Below are positions 1 to 8,542 of a stretch of DNA of 64,000 bases, piece by piece. Origin of the DNA: JAQGMV01 sp963828715. Its GTDB lineage: Bacteria; Pseudomonadota; Gammaproteobacteria; Burkholderiales; SG8-41. The notes beneath the pieces were generated by a model. It worked only from the letters and a program-made list of their open reading frames with translations, made no database searches and was not told where the DNA came from. The stretch is taken from NCBI GenBank assembly GCA_963828715.1, contig CAWHFX010000010.1, positions 124,001 through 188,000 on the forward strand. Reading direction: 5' to 3'. The position numbers and the translations under genes were made by a program. Position 1 is the stretch's first letter. Every line of letters starts with the position of its first letter.

Positions 1-1
1 T

Positions 2-265
2 CCCGAATGGCCGGACGATGCGGTGTCTCGCCGCAAGTCGCCGGTCACGATCACCATGAAAGACGGCCGCAAGCTCACGAAGCTCGTCGAAAAGGTGCGC
101 GGCAGTCCCGGCAATCCGATGACGCGTGAGGAACTGCTCGGCAAGTATCGTGGCTGTGCGTCGCGCGTGCTGGACGGCGAGCGCCTGGAGCGCTCGATCG
201 CGGCGCTCGAGAATCTCGAGAAGGTGCCGACGGTTAAAGAATTGATGGATGTCGTGACGAGCTGA
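2..265 (+). CDS. MmgE/PrpD family protein, C-terminal end (cut by window edge)
   Basis: The frame is open from base 2 and runs 87 codons to a TGA. It carries the usual end of the MmgE/PrpD (2-methylcitrate dehydratase-like) fold: a basic strand (VTITMKDGRKL), then GSPGNPMTREELLGKY and a helical tail. Family members are about 450-460 residues, so roughly four fifths lie outside the window and the true start cannot be seen. It is convergent with the Bug gene that follows. Family members dehydrate or isomerise small hydroxy-carboxylates; the substrate cannot be told here. Confidence 0.85.
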   Translation, partial: PEWPDDAVSRRKSPVTITMKDGRKLTKLVEKVRGSPGNPMTREELLGKYRGCASRVLDGERLERSIAALENLEKVPTVKELMDVVTS

Positions 266-292
266 CCTCGACCCGCGGCTGCCGCGTGTCCA

Positions 293-1267
293 TCAATCGG
301 TCTTGATGTTCGACTCCTTGATGATCCTGCCGTAGCGCTCGATGTCCGATCGGATGAGTGCCGCCGTCTGTTTCGGGTCGTTATAGAAGGGCTCGGAGCC
401 GAGGGCGTTCAGCCTTGCCTTCATATCCGGCTTGTTCACGAGCCTTTTGATCTCGGCGGATATCTTGTCGATGATCGGTCGCGGGATGCCGGCCGGTCCG
501 CCCACGCCCTGCCAGTTCGTCAACGTCATGGCCGGGAATCCTTGCTCGGCAAACGTCGGCACATCCGGAAAAGCCACGGCGCGCGACTGCCCGGTCACTG
601 CGAGGGCACGCAGGCGGCCATTCTTGACGTGTGCGGCGATGTTGATCGGATTCGAGAAGAAGAAGTCGATGTGTCCGCCCATCAGATCGATGACCGCCGG
701 GCCGCCGCCTTTGTACGGGACATGCAGCGTTTTGATACCGGCAACGGTGTTGAAGAGCGCCGCGAGCAGGTGCGTCGGCCCACCCGTGCTCGACGTACCG
801 TAGGTGACCTCGCCGGGCTTCGCTTTCGCCATGGCGACCAGGTCCGCGACCGACTTGACCGGCAGCCCCGGCGGCACCACCAGCACGTTCTCGTAGCTCG
901 AAACCGTGGCGATGGGCGCGAGGTCCTTCAGGGGATCGTACGGCGTTTTCAGGAGCCAGTAGTTGCCCGCCAGAGCGCCACCGAGGGAAAGGAGCGTATA
1001 GCCATCGGGCGGCGAATTCGCCGCGAGCTGAGTACCGATGACCGTGTTCGCTCCGCCTCGATTGTCGACGACGACCTGTTGTCCCCACGCTTCCGTGAGT
1101 TGCTCCCCGACCAGCCGTGCGATGACGGTGGTGCTGCCGCCCGGCGCGAACGGACTGATGTAACGGATCGGCCTGTTGGGGTAATCCTGCTGAGCATTCG
1201 CGACCGCACCCGCCGCGCTCAGCATGAGCGCACCGAGCAGTCGCACACACTTTTTCCAGGCACTCAT
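293..1267 (-). CDS. Bug/TctC tripartite tricarboxylate transporter substrate-binding protein
   Basis: A 324-residue periplasmic receptor. The start at 1267 gives a standard Sec signal peptide (MSAWKKC, hydrophobic core, ANA-Q cleavage); an upstream ATG at 1309 would add 14 unlikely residues. Family hallmarks in order: YPNRPIRYISPFAPGGS near the mature N terminus, VDNRGGANT, PDGYTL, a PYKGGGPAVIDL segment and a C-terminal helix ending in NIKTD. Known relatives (Bug27, BugD, BugE) bind carboxylates in a cleft between two lobes. No membrane subunits are nearby. Its stop lies 28 bp from the convergent MmgE/PrpD gene. Confidence 0.93.
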   Translation of the reverse strand: MSAWKKCVRLLGALMLSAAGAVANAQQDYPNRPIRYISPFAPGGSTTVIARLVGEQLTEAWGQQVVVDNRGGANTVIGTQLAANSPPDGYTLLSLGGALAGNYWLLKTPYDPLKDLAPIATVSSYENVLVVPPGLPVKSVADLVAMAKAKPGEVTYGTSSTGGPTHLLAALFNTVAGIKTLHVPYKGGGPAVIDLMGGHIDFFFSNPINIAAHVKNGRLRALAVTGQSRAVAFPDVPTFAEQGFPAMTLTNWQGVGGPAGIPRPIIDKISAEIKRLVNKPDMKARLNALGSEPFYNDPKQTAALIRSDIERYGRIIKESNIKTD

Positions 1268-1610
1268 TGCGTCGCTCCGACGTTGGAGATCAGCAGTGCT
1301 GTTTCGCATGGCGCGAAACTTCTGACGGCCGGCGTCACTCCTGTGGGTTCGCGTTGTGACGGCAAGTGTGAGTCGCGCGAACCGTGAAGAACAATGACGC
1401 GTCTTCGAACGGCTTCAGCGTAATCGAAACGTCGCACGGAGGCAACGAGTGGCAGCCGTCAGCTCGTCATGCCGGGACGCGTGTGGACGCGTTCGATGTC
1501 CATCGGCTTGGAGATTGCAAAGCGCGCCGTGGCACGCGACGTGCTTTTTCCAATCGTGTTCAAGTTGACGCCAACGGCCAGCGCCGTTCCACCAACGAAG
1601 GCGCGACTCT
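1268..1610. other. Intergenic stretch, no gene recognised
   Basis: No convincing coding sequence lies between the two minus-strand Bug genes. A short hairpin (GCACG-CGA-CGTGC at 1532-1544) followed by five T on the plus strand resembles a weak terminator, but no plus-strand gene precedes it. The region probably carries the promoter of the gene ending at 293. Confidence 0.4.
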
Positions 1611-2594
1611 TCAGTTTATCAGCGTGATGTTCGCAGCCTTGATGAGCTTCGCCGCAACGGCGCTGTCTTCGCGCCGTGCCGCGTCGGCCGTTTCGGGCGC
1701 TGAATAGTACGCATCCAAACCCTGCTTGCTCATGGCCGCCGTGACATCGGGCATCGCAACGATCTTCTGAACCGCAGCCGCCAGCTTATCGATGATCACC
1801 CTCGATGTCGCGGCCGGCGCATTGATCACGTACCACGTCCTGAGTGAGACGCCCGGCAAGCCGCTTTCGGCGAACGTCGATACCTGCGGGAGCGCGTCCA
1901 CGCGCTTCTCGCCGGTCACCGCGACGGCCCTCAGTTTCCCCGCTCTGACGAGGGGGACGAGGGTCGCCGGGGTACCGAACCCGACCTGCACATGACCTCC
2001 GATGAGATCGGTCACCGCGGGTCCGCCGCCTTTGTACGGCACCTGCTGCATCTTCACGCCCGCTACCATCTCGAACTGCACGGCGACCAGATGCGTCGGC
2101 CCTCCCGTGCTCGACACGGCGTAATTGAGGACGCCGGGATTTTTTTTCGCAAGCGCAACCAGATCGCGCGCCGTGGTCACCGGCAGTGACGGATGCACGA
2201 CCAGCATCAGCTCGCCGCGCGCAATCCCCGCGACCGCCGCGAAGTCGTTGAGCGTGTCGTAGGGGATGCTGCGATACATGTGGGGGATGAAGACGTGGCT
2301 GCTGCCCGCGAGGAGGAGGGTGTAGCCGTCAGGCGCGGACTTCGCGACCGCATCGTTGCCGACGATGGTATTGCCGCCTCCGCGGTTATCCACGATGACC
2401 TGTGCGCCGAGCAATTCGGTGAGCTTCGGACTGAAAAGCCGCGCCAGAAAATCATTCGAGCCGCCGGGCGGGTAGGGGACGATGATGCGAATCGGTCTGT
2501 TCGGAAAATCCTGCTGTGCGGCCGCGATAGTGGCGAAAGCCGCCAGCCCTGCCACGACCGCGATCTGCGTTGCAGCAGTGCGAAACCTGACCAC
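1611..2594 (-). CDS. Bug/TctC substrate-binding protein
   Basis: About 327 residues when begun at the GTG at 2594, preceded five bases upstream by a strong GAGGAGG ribosome-binding site; an ATG at 2621 is the alternative. A signal peptide ends around IAAAQ. Motifs: FPNRPIRIIVPYPPGGSND, VDNRGGGNTIVG, PDGYTLLLAG, HPSLPVTTARDLVALAKK and PYKGGGPAVTDL. It is the last gene of the operon that runs leftward from about 7150 and starts 65 bp after the MmgE/PrpD stop. Ligand unknown. Confidence 0.92.
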   Translation of the reverse strand: MVRFRTAATQIAVVAGLAAFATIAAAQQDFPNRPIRIIVPYPPGGSNDFLARLFSPKLTELLGAQVIVDNRGGGNTIVGNDAVAKSAPDGYTLLLAGSSHVFIPHMYRSIPYDTLNDFAAVAGIARGELMLVVHPSLPVTTARDLVALAKKNPGVLNYAVSSTGGPTHLVAVQFEMVAGVKMQQVPYKGGGPAVTDLIGGHVQVGFGTPATLVPLVRAGKLRAVAVTGEKRVDALPQVSTFAESGLPGVSLRTWYVINAPAATSRVIIDKLAAAVQKIVAMPDVTAAMSKQGLDAYYSAPETADAARREDSAVAAKLIKAANITLIN

Positions 2595-2658
2595 GGGGCC
2601 TCCTCGACGGGAACGATTCATTGATCCATTCGATACGCGGGCCGGGGCCCGGGTAGGG

Positions 2659-4041
2659 TTAACTCCGGAGCAGCGGCACGAGCTCCGAGACGGACGCGAG
2701 CGACTCCAGGTTGTTCACGGCCTGCATGATCGCATCGACCCGGTCGCGCGGCAGCACGGCTCCCGCCAGCGCTCGGAATTTGTCGGCCATGATTTCTTCA
2801 CTGAAAGGCGAATTCGCCGAACCCCGCGTATGTGCAAGTTCTCCAGCGAGCACGTTGCCGTTCTTCAGCTTGATCTCCACACGCGCGTAGCGCGGTAGCC
2901 CCGGTTTCGAGACCACATAGCCTTCCACACGGTCGGCTACCGCGAGGATATCCGGGTCGCGCCACAGCACGGGGTCGATGTACATCTCGAGACCGATGGT
3001 GCCTTTCACCAGGCGCACCCCGACGCTGTACGCAAGGCTCGCCTGAGCGCTGATCACGTCATGAGGCCGTTTTATCGAACCGACGTGCAGCAAACCGCGC
3101 TCGTCCAGTCCCACGCGAACGCTTTCCACTTCGCGGTAGTGGAAGGAATGCGCCTGCATCAGGTCGCCTATGATGTCGAGCGGACTGTGACAGGTGCCTA
3201 TCGTCGCATAGATGCGGTAACGGCAGCGCGTGATGCAGAACGGATCGCCAAGGTCGGAAAAAAGTGTGTCGGGTTGTGCGGGTCGCGCCCCGCCGAACGC
3301 GGCGAAAAAGCCATGACGTCCCTCGAATACCGAGAGCGGTCCCGTGAGCCCGGCCTTGGCCAGCATGGCCGCCTGCATGCCGTTGCGTGCGCCGATCGCG
3401 CCGTGGATGCGTTTGACCTCGCCCCCTGCCTGATCGTATTCGAGCAGCCCCGAAGCGTGGCTGCCGGCAATTGCGAACGCATGCGTCTGCTGTTCTACGG
3501 AGAGCCCGAGCAGTTTGCCGGCCGCGGCGGTGGCGCCGAACACACCGAGCATTCCCTGCAGGTGAAAGTGGCGCTCCTCGGCGTTGAAATGCCGCTCGAA
3601 CTCCGGCTTGAAGATCGCCGCGCCCAGACGCCCCTGCGTCTCATAGCCGGCAGCCATGGCGGTGATGATGTCCTTCCCGCCGGCACCGAGCTCTTCCCCC
3701 AGCGCCTGCACCACCGGCACGACGATGACACCGACGTGGGCGCTCTCGGGTGAGCCATGATGCTGCAACTCGCAGCTGTAGCTGAACGCGGAATTGGCGT
3801 AAGCGGCGTAGGGCGCATGCACGCGCTCGCCATGATACGCAATGGTTGCGGCGCCGTTACCGCCGATCGATCGCGCGTAGAGGTAAGCGGGCTGAATCCA
3901 CGGGAGAGTCGCGCCGCGCAGTTGCACGCCCAGCGTATCCAGCATGCAGCGCTTCGCATGGAATACCGCTTCGGGTGTGAGATCCTCGTAGCGCAGCGCG
4001 ACCACCCATCGCGCCAACCGTTGGGCGGGGGTTTCCTTCAT
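2659..4041 (-). CDS. MmgE/PrpD family protein
   Basis: A 460-residue cytoplasmic protein of normal family length with no signal peptide. It starts MKETPAQRLARWVVALRYED; the ATG overlaps the stop of the upstream Bug gene as ATGA (4041-4038), implying translational coupling. Family landmarks are KRCMLDTLGVQL near residue 30, the GCELQHHGSPES-like segment (here YSCELQHHGSPES), GSHASGLLEY and the C-terminal GSANSPFSEEIMADKF. The family includes 2-methylcitrate dehydratase and cis-aconitate decarboxylase; which reaction this member catalyses is not evident. Its place between two Bug genes suggests it acts on an imported acid. Confidence 0.9.
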   Translation of the reverse strand: MKETPAQRLARWVVALRYEDLTPEAVFHAKRCMLDTLGVQLRGATLPWIQPAYLYARSIGGNGAATIAYHGERVHAPYAAYANSAFSYSCELQHHGSPESAHVGVIVVPVVQALGEELGAGGKDIITAMAAGYETQGRLGAAIFKPEFERHFNAEERHFHLQGMLGVFGATAAAGKLLGLSVEQQTHAFAIAGSHASGLLEYDQAGGEVKRIHGAIGARNGMQAAMLAKAGLTGPLSVFEGRHGFFAAFGGARPAQPDTLFSDLGDPFCITRCRYRIYATIGTCHSPLDIIGDLMQAHSFHYREVESVRVGLDERGLLHVGSIKRPHDVISAQASLAYSVGVRLVKGTIGLEMYIDPVLWRDPDILAVADRVEGYVVSKPGLPRYARVEIKLKNGNVLAGELAHTRGSANSPFSEEIMADKFRALAGAVLPRDRVDAIMQAVNNLESLASVSELVPLLRS

Positions 4042-5003
4042 TCGTCGCGCAAGCCGATATCTCTGATCAGCTTGCCCAGGCGCGTCATTTCCGACTTCAC
4101 TTGAGCAGCAAGTATCTCTGGCGAACTGCCGATGGTTTCCACGCCGGCAGCGGCGAAGCGCTGCTTCAACTCCGGCCTGTTTACCGCAGCCGCCATCTCT
4201 CTGCTCAAAAGATTGATGATCGCCGGCGCCACCTTGGCCGGCGCGAACGCGCCGATCACGGAATCGCACTCGTAGCCGGGCAGGCCGGCCGCTGCCACCG
4301 TCGGCAGGTCGGGAAACAGCAACGAAGGCCTGGCGGAGGTAATCGCGAGCGCACGTACGCGGCCTGACTTCAGATGCGTTGCAACGGAGCCGGCCGTTGG
4401 AAACATCAATTGCACCTGTCCTCCGATGAGACCATTCATCGCGGGACCGTTACCCTTGTACGGAATACGCTGCATGTCGATTGCGGCCATGCGTTTGAAC
4501 AATTCCGAGGCGAGGTGGGTCGATGCGCCGATCTGGCCGGTCGCATAATCGAGCGCCCCCGGCTTCGCCCTGGCCAGCGTGATCAACTCCCTGACGGACT
4601 TTACGGGCAGTGACGGGTGCACGACGACCAGAATCGGGGAGTTGACCTCCAGCCCGATCGGCGTGAAGTCACGCATCACGTCATAGGGGACGTTGCTGCG
4701 CATGAAAGGCATCAGCCATAGACTGCTGCCGTAGATCATCAGCGTGTAACCATCAGGCGCTGCCCTCGCCACGTACTGGCCGGCGATAATGGCGCCAGCA
4801 CGGTTGTCGACGATGAACTGCTGTCCGAGGGTCGCGGTAAGTCCTTGTCCGATCAGACGCGCCGCGAGATCGTGACCGCCTCCGACCTCCGCGGTGACGA
4901 GACGTACTGGTTTGGCCGGATATTCCTGCGCGCACACGGAGGCCGGCACCAGGAATGGCCACAGCGCCAGCGCTGTGACCGCCATCCTGCGCCGGTCTGA
5001 CAC
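4038..5003 (-). CDS. Bug/TctC substrate-binding protein
   Basis: 321 residues from a GTG at 5003 with AGGAG seven bases upstream; reading from 5081 would overlap the preceding gene. A signal peptide (basic VSDRRR, hydrophobic stretch, VCAQ) is followed by YPAKPVRLVTAEVGGGHDL, an unusual version of the normal PF.PGG loop in which both prolines are lost. VDNRAGAIIAG, PDGYTLMIYGSS and HPSLPVKSVRELITLARAK follow. It lies 20 bp after one MmgE/PrpD gene and overlaps the next by four bases. The altered first loop (AEVGGG) resembles those of the frameshifted Bug gene at 36.1 kb and the gene at 45.1 kb, so these may form a subfamily. Confidence 0.92.
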   Translation of the reverse strand: MSDRRRMAVTALALWPFLVPASVCAQEYPAKPVRLVTAEVGGGHDLAARLIGQGLTATLGQQFIVDNRAGAIIAGQYVARAAPDGYTLMIYGSSLWLMPFMRSNVPYDVMRDFTPIGLEVNSPILVVVHPSLPVKSVRELITLARAKPGALDYATGQIGASTHLASELFKRMAAIDMQRIPYKGNGPAMNGLIGGQVQLMFPTAGSVATHLKSGRVRALAITSARPSLLFPDLPTVAAAGLPGYECDSVIGAFAPAKVAPAIINLLSREMAAAVNRPELKQRFAAAGVETIGSSPEILAAQVKSEMTRLGKLIRDIGLRDE

Positions 5004-5023
5004 CGCTTTCTCTCCTGACCGCA

Positions 5024-6538
5024 CTAGATACGAGCCATTTCCAGCAGCGCGCCCGCCTTCGGCATTTCGTCGAGCGCCCATAACTGGCGCAGCAGCGCGT
5101 CGGTTTTCCGGGGCGGCAACTGCCGGTGCGCGAGCGCCCGGAACTTCTCGTCGATTTCGGCGTTCGTCATCGGATTTTTGAAATGCCCGCGGTGATACTC
5201 GACGCGCACGGTCTTGCGGGCGCCGGACTTGAGCACAAGCTCGAGCTCGCAGAGGTTGCCCTCACGCTGGAGACGGTCTGCTTCATCGGACTGGATGACC
5301 TTCACGCGGCCGATCAGGTCGAGCAGCGCTTGGTTATTCAGGAATTCGTCGTCATAGTAATGCTCGTCGATGGTGCCGTACGTCAGCACCACGCCGGTCG
5401 CATAGGGAATGCTGTGATCGGCGGTTTCGCGCGTTCGGGGCCGCCACTTGTCCGGTGTCGCGGCCATGCTCCTGATCGAATTGCTCGACACGCGCAGATT
5501 GACCTGCGCGATCTCATCAGGGCTCGCGAACAGGGGACGCGCTTCGGACGCCGCCTGCGCCACGGACTGGGCGTACTGGCCGAGCGCGAAACGCTTCGTG
5601 ATCGAACGCATGATGCCGAACGGCTCACCCAGCTTCGGCAGCGTGAACGGCTCCATCTTCAACAGATTGAACAACCCGAACGGCCCCTCGAACACCTGCT
5701 CCGGCCCGGTCATTCCGGCCTGCGCGAGCTGAGCGGCGAAGATCGCGTTGCGGCTCGCTTCGGCACACGAGCACGCCTTCCAGTTCGAAAGTGTGCCGCG
5801 CCGCGTCTGAGCCACAGTCGCACAGCCGGCGACGGTAAGCGAAATCGCGTGCACCATCTGCTGTTGCGTGAGTCCCATCAGGCGGGCGGCGCCGGCCAGC
5901 GCCGCGAAGCTGCCGACGCTCGCGTAATCCATGCCATGCGCGGTGTAATCGAACACATCGCAGACCTTGCAATACACCTCGTACGCAATGACGGTCGCCA
6001 GGATCAGATCCCGGCCGCTGGCGCCGCTGACTTCAGCCGCCGAGAGCAGCGCCGCGATCGTGTCGCTGGGATGTCCGCTGCCCGCGCCGATATAGGCGTC
6101 GTTGTAATCCATGTAGCGGATCATGACGCCGTTCGCAAACACGGCGAGCTCGGGACTCGTGTGCGTTCCGCTGCAGAGGACAGTCGCGGGCTTCGACGCG
6201 TTCACCTCCGCGGCGAGCTTGACTGCGATCTGACTGGGCTCGGCACTGTAGCCGCCGATCGCACAGCCCAGCGTATCGATCATGACACGCTTGACCATGC
6301 CGACGACGGGCGCCGGCAGATCTTCGTATCTGACGGACGTCGCGTACTGCGCCAGGGTGTCGGCGAGCGAAGGGCCCGCCGGGGCGGATGCTTTGCGGCG
6401 CGGGGTGTCCGCCGACGTTGGCTGCGCTAACAACGGCATCGCGGCTGCGCCGGCGGCGGCTGCCGCAGCCCGTGTGAGAAAGATGCGGCGCGCTGCGGGT
6501 GGAGCATCGCACGGCTCATCTTGCGGTTCTGTAGACAT
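5024..6538 (-). CDS. MmgE/PrpD family protein with twin-arginine signal
   Basis: 504 residues from the ATG at 6538, which has AGGAGG upstream. Unlike ordinary MmgE/PrpD proteins it has an N-terminal extension of about 60 residues with ARRIFLTRAAAAAAGAAAM then LLAQP, a good Tat signal, so the folded enzyme is predicted to be exported. The catalytic fold follows: LADTLAQYATSVRYEDLP, DTLGCAIGGYS, MDYNDAYIGAGSGHPSDT and a C-terminal KNPMTNAEIDEKFRALA. It sits between a CMD-like gene and a Bug gene on the same strand. An exported member next to a periplasmic receptor suggests chemistry in the periplasm (inference). Confidence 0.88.
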   Translation of the reverse strand: MSTEPQDEPCDAPPAARRIFLTRAAAAAAGAAAMPLLAQPTSADTPRRKASAPAGPSLADTLAQYATSVRYEDLPAPVVGMVKRVMIDTLGCAIGGYSAEPSQIAVKLAAEVNASKPATVLCSGTHTSPELAVFANGVMIRYMDYNDAYIGAGSGHPSDTIAALLSAAEVSGASGRDLILATVIAYEVYCKVCDVFDYTAHGMDYASVGSFAALAGAARLMGLTQQQMVHAISLTVAGCATVAQTRRGTLSNWKACSCAEASRNAIFAAQLAQAGMTGPEQVFEGPFGLFNLLKMEPFTLPKLGEPFGIMRSITKRFALGQYAQSVAQAASEARPLFASPDEIAQVNLRVSSNSIRSMAATPDKWRPRTRETADHSIPYATGVVLTYGTIDEHYYDDEFLNNQALLDLIGRVKVIQSDEADRLQREGNLCELELVLKSGARKTVRVEYHRGHFKNPMTNAEIDEKFRALAHRQLPPRKTDALLRQLWALDEMPKAGALLEMARI

Positions 6539-6586
6539 GAATCCTCCTCCTGGGATGACGGTCGATTCGATCGTCACGAATGCGAG

Positions 6587-7147
6587 TTATCGCGTCATGC
6601 CGGTGGAACCGGGCGGCACGTCGTAGAAGGCAAGTGTCATCGAGGTGGCGCTGTAATGGCCCATCAGCGCGATCGCGTCGGTGATACCGACGTGCCCGAG
6701 CGCTTCGAGCGCGCGATCGAACAGGCCCTTCGAGACCCAGCGCGAATTGACGAGACACGTTGCCATTTCGTAGACCACCTGCTCGCGTTTGTCTTCGAAC
6801 GACGTGGGGCGACCGGAGAGTATCGCGTCGACTTTGTCGTCTGGCAGACCGGCGGCCCTTGCGGCGCGTTCGTGAGAGGCGGTCGGATAGGCCGAATGCC
6901 ACTGGCTCGTAACGACATTGACGACGATCTCGCGCTCGCGCTCGGTCAGTGTATGGCCCTTGCGGAAATGGGCGCCGAAGGGGCCGATCACCTTCGCGAG
7001 CTTCGGGTTTTCCACGTAAATCTTGTTCGGGCCCGGCAGGCGCGTGCCCCGTGTTTCGCTCAGCGAGCGCAAGCCTTCCTGCTGTTCGGGCGTCATCTGA
7101 TCGTACGGAACCTCGGTATAGCGTCCGAAGTTCGATGTCTCGGCCAT
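6587..7147 (-). CDS. Carboxymuconolactone decarboxylase-like (CMD/AhpD fold) protein
   Basis: 186 residues from MAETSNFGRYTEVPYDQM; GGAG lies upstream of the ATG at 7147. The AhpD/CMD core shows HTLTEREREIVVNVVTSQW, then SAYPTASHERAARAAGL and a long C-terminal helix. The Cys-x-x-Cys pair of true peroxidase members is absent, so the biochemical role is open. First gene of the leftward operon, 48 bp before the Tat-type MmgE/PrpD. Similar proteins recur at 21.5 and 43.6 kb, each near Bug genes. Confidence 0.85.
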   Translation of the reverse strand: MAETSNFGRYTEVPYDQMTPEQQEGLRSLSETRGTRLPGPNKIYVENPKLAKVIGPFGAHFRKGHTLTEREREIVVNVVTSQWHSAYPTASHERAARAAGLPDDKVDAILSGRPTSFEDKREQVVYEMATCLVNSRWVSKGLFDRALEALGHVGITDAIALMGHYSATSMTLAFYDVPPGSTGMTR

Positions 7148-7280
7148 GGGCTTGTCTCCGCCATTACGTGGGATGCGAATCGGAAACGTCGATGTGCCGG
7201 CGATCACGCACGCAGAGCCATCGACGCACCTGCTTCGATGCTACGTCACTTCTGCCCATTGCGCGTGGGCGAAAGAAAAC

Positions 7281-7300
7281 GGCACCGCGATGGCGGTGCC
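7281..7300 (-). terminator. Rho-independent terminator (minus strand)
   Basis: GGCACCGC and GCGGTGCC form an eight-base stem with a four-base loop, extended by one outer C-G pair. Read on the minus strand it is followed by TTTTCTTTC. It directly follows the stop codon of a decayed minus-strand gene end (7329). Confidence 0.65.
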
Positions 7301-7328
7301 GTAGAAAGTCGAACGATTCTCTCGTGAG

Positions 7329-7412
7329 TTACTTCAGGACGTTGCTCGCCTGCGCGTCCTTGACGAAACGGTCCACGTCGTCGGCAAGAAGGAGGTCTTG
7401 TTGTGGGGAAAA
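7329..7412 (-). pseudogene. 3' remnant of an unidentified gene
   Basis: A minus-strand frame ending LLLADDVDRFVKDAQASNVLK has codon use like a real gene and stops 29 bp before a good terminator. Nothing recognisable lies upstream: the frame opens only a few dozen codons earlier and runs into the start region of the plus-strand Bug gene at 7519. It looks like the last 25 or so codons of a gene whose body was lost. The family was not identified; the tail resembles ends of periplasmic binding proteins, but that is only an impression. Confidence 0.4.
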
Positions 7413-7518
7413 CACGTTGCGCCTTGCGGTCGGCGACGAGCGAAGAGCATGATGTACGGCTGCTCTCATCCGCGGTCCGTACTGCGACACTCGGGCTCTC
7501 CGCGCAGAAGGTGACATC

Positions 7519-8496
7519 ATGTCTTTCCGTCGATTGCGTCAATGGTCGCTGCTTGCGCCGGCAGTTGCACTTTGCGCAGCACTGCAGGCACTCGCGCAAA
7601 CCTATCCCGTCAGACCGATCCGCTTCATCGTGACGTTCCCGCCCGGGGGCGCTGTCGACATCACCGCGCGCCTGCTGCAGCCGCGACTGCAGGAAAATCT
7701 CGGACAGCCGATCGTGATCGACAATCGGGGTGGTGCCGGTGGCGCAGTCGGCACCGAGCTGGCCGCGAACGCCACGCCGGACGGCTATACCTTCATGATC
7801 ACGTTGTCGTCGCACACGATCAACCCGCTGCTCTACAAGCTCCGCTACGACGTGGAGCGCGACTTCGCTCCGGTGTCGCTTCTCATCAGCGTGCCGCAAC
7901 TCATTGCGGCGCACCCGAGCGTTCCGGCAAAGACGCTGCGTGAATTGATCGCAGTCGCGGGGGAGCGGCCCGGCGCGTATTCGTATGCGTCGCCAGGTAA
8001 TGGAACGCCGGGCCACATCGCCGGCGAGTTGCTGAAGCTGCGGACGGGCATCAGCATCGTGCACGTGCCCTACAAAGGTGGTGGGCCGGCAGTCGCCGAC
8101 ACGATGTCGGGCCAGGTCCCCTTGCTATTTCTTACCGCGCCGGCCGCGCTGTCTTTCGCTCGTGCCGGAAAACTGCGTGCACTCGCTGTCACGACGCGCA
8201 AGCGAACGCCTGCGGCGCCTGATATCCCGACGGTCGCCGAAGAGCTCAACCTGCCGGATTACGAAGTCGATTCGTGGGTGGCGATGTTCGCGCCGGCGAA
8301 AACGTCCGCGGCGATCGTCACGCGTATGCAGCAGGAGGCCGCACGGGTGTTACAGCTGCCCGATGTGAAGCAGAAATTCGTGGAGCAGGGGGCCGACCCC
8401 GTCGGCAGCAGCCCGGAGGTGCTCGAGCGCGTGGTGAAAACGGAGTTGAAGAGCTGGGCCATCGTGATCCGTGAGGCACGTATCAAGCCGGAGTAA
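7519..8496 (+). CDS. Bug/TctC substrate-binding protein
   Basis: 325 residues; AAGGTG precedes the ATG. The signal peptide runs to ALQALAQ, then YPVRPIRFIVTFPPGGAVD, IDNRGGAGGAVG, PDGYTFMITLSS, HPSVPAKTLRELIAVAGE and PYKGGGPAVADTM. It stands alone on the plus strand, convergent with the CapA-like gene 46 bp further on. The first loop has AVD in place of the common S/T-D, a possible difference in ligand contact. Confidence 0.93.
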   Translation: MSFRRLRQWSLLAPAVALCAALQALAQTYPVRPIRFIVTFPPGGAVDITARLLQPRLQENLGQPIVIDNRGGAGGAVGTELAANATPDGYTFMITLSSHTINPLLYKLRYDVERDFAPVSLLISVPQLIAAHPSVPAKTLRELIAVAGERPGAYSYASPGNGTPGHIAGELLKLRTGISIVHVPYKGGGPAVADTMSGQVPLLFLTAPAALSFARAGKLRALAVTTRKRTPAAPDIPTVAEELNLPDYEVDSWVAMFAPAKTSAAIVTRMQQEAARVLQLPDVKQKFVEQGADPVGSSPEVLERVVKTELKSWAIVIREARIKPE

Positions 8497-8542
8497 TGAC
8501 CCGGGTTTCACGTTCGCCGAATGACGGAAGCCGTCGCTGTGC

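Noticed and set aside
542..1387. Long plus-strand frame opposite the first Bug gene
   Set aside because: Arg- and His-rich translation typical of the antisense of GC-rich coding sequence; the minus-strand frame has a signal peptide and all family motifs.
5126..6430. 434-codon plus-strand frame opposite the Tat-type MmgE/PrpD gene
   Set aside because: No recognisable domain, biased composition; the minus strand is clearly coding.
8497..8542. Hairpin GACGG-AAG-CCGTC between convergent genes as terminator
   Set aside because: Five-base stem without a T tract; too weak to call.
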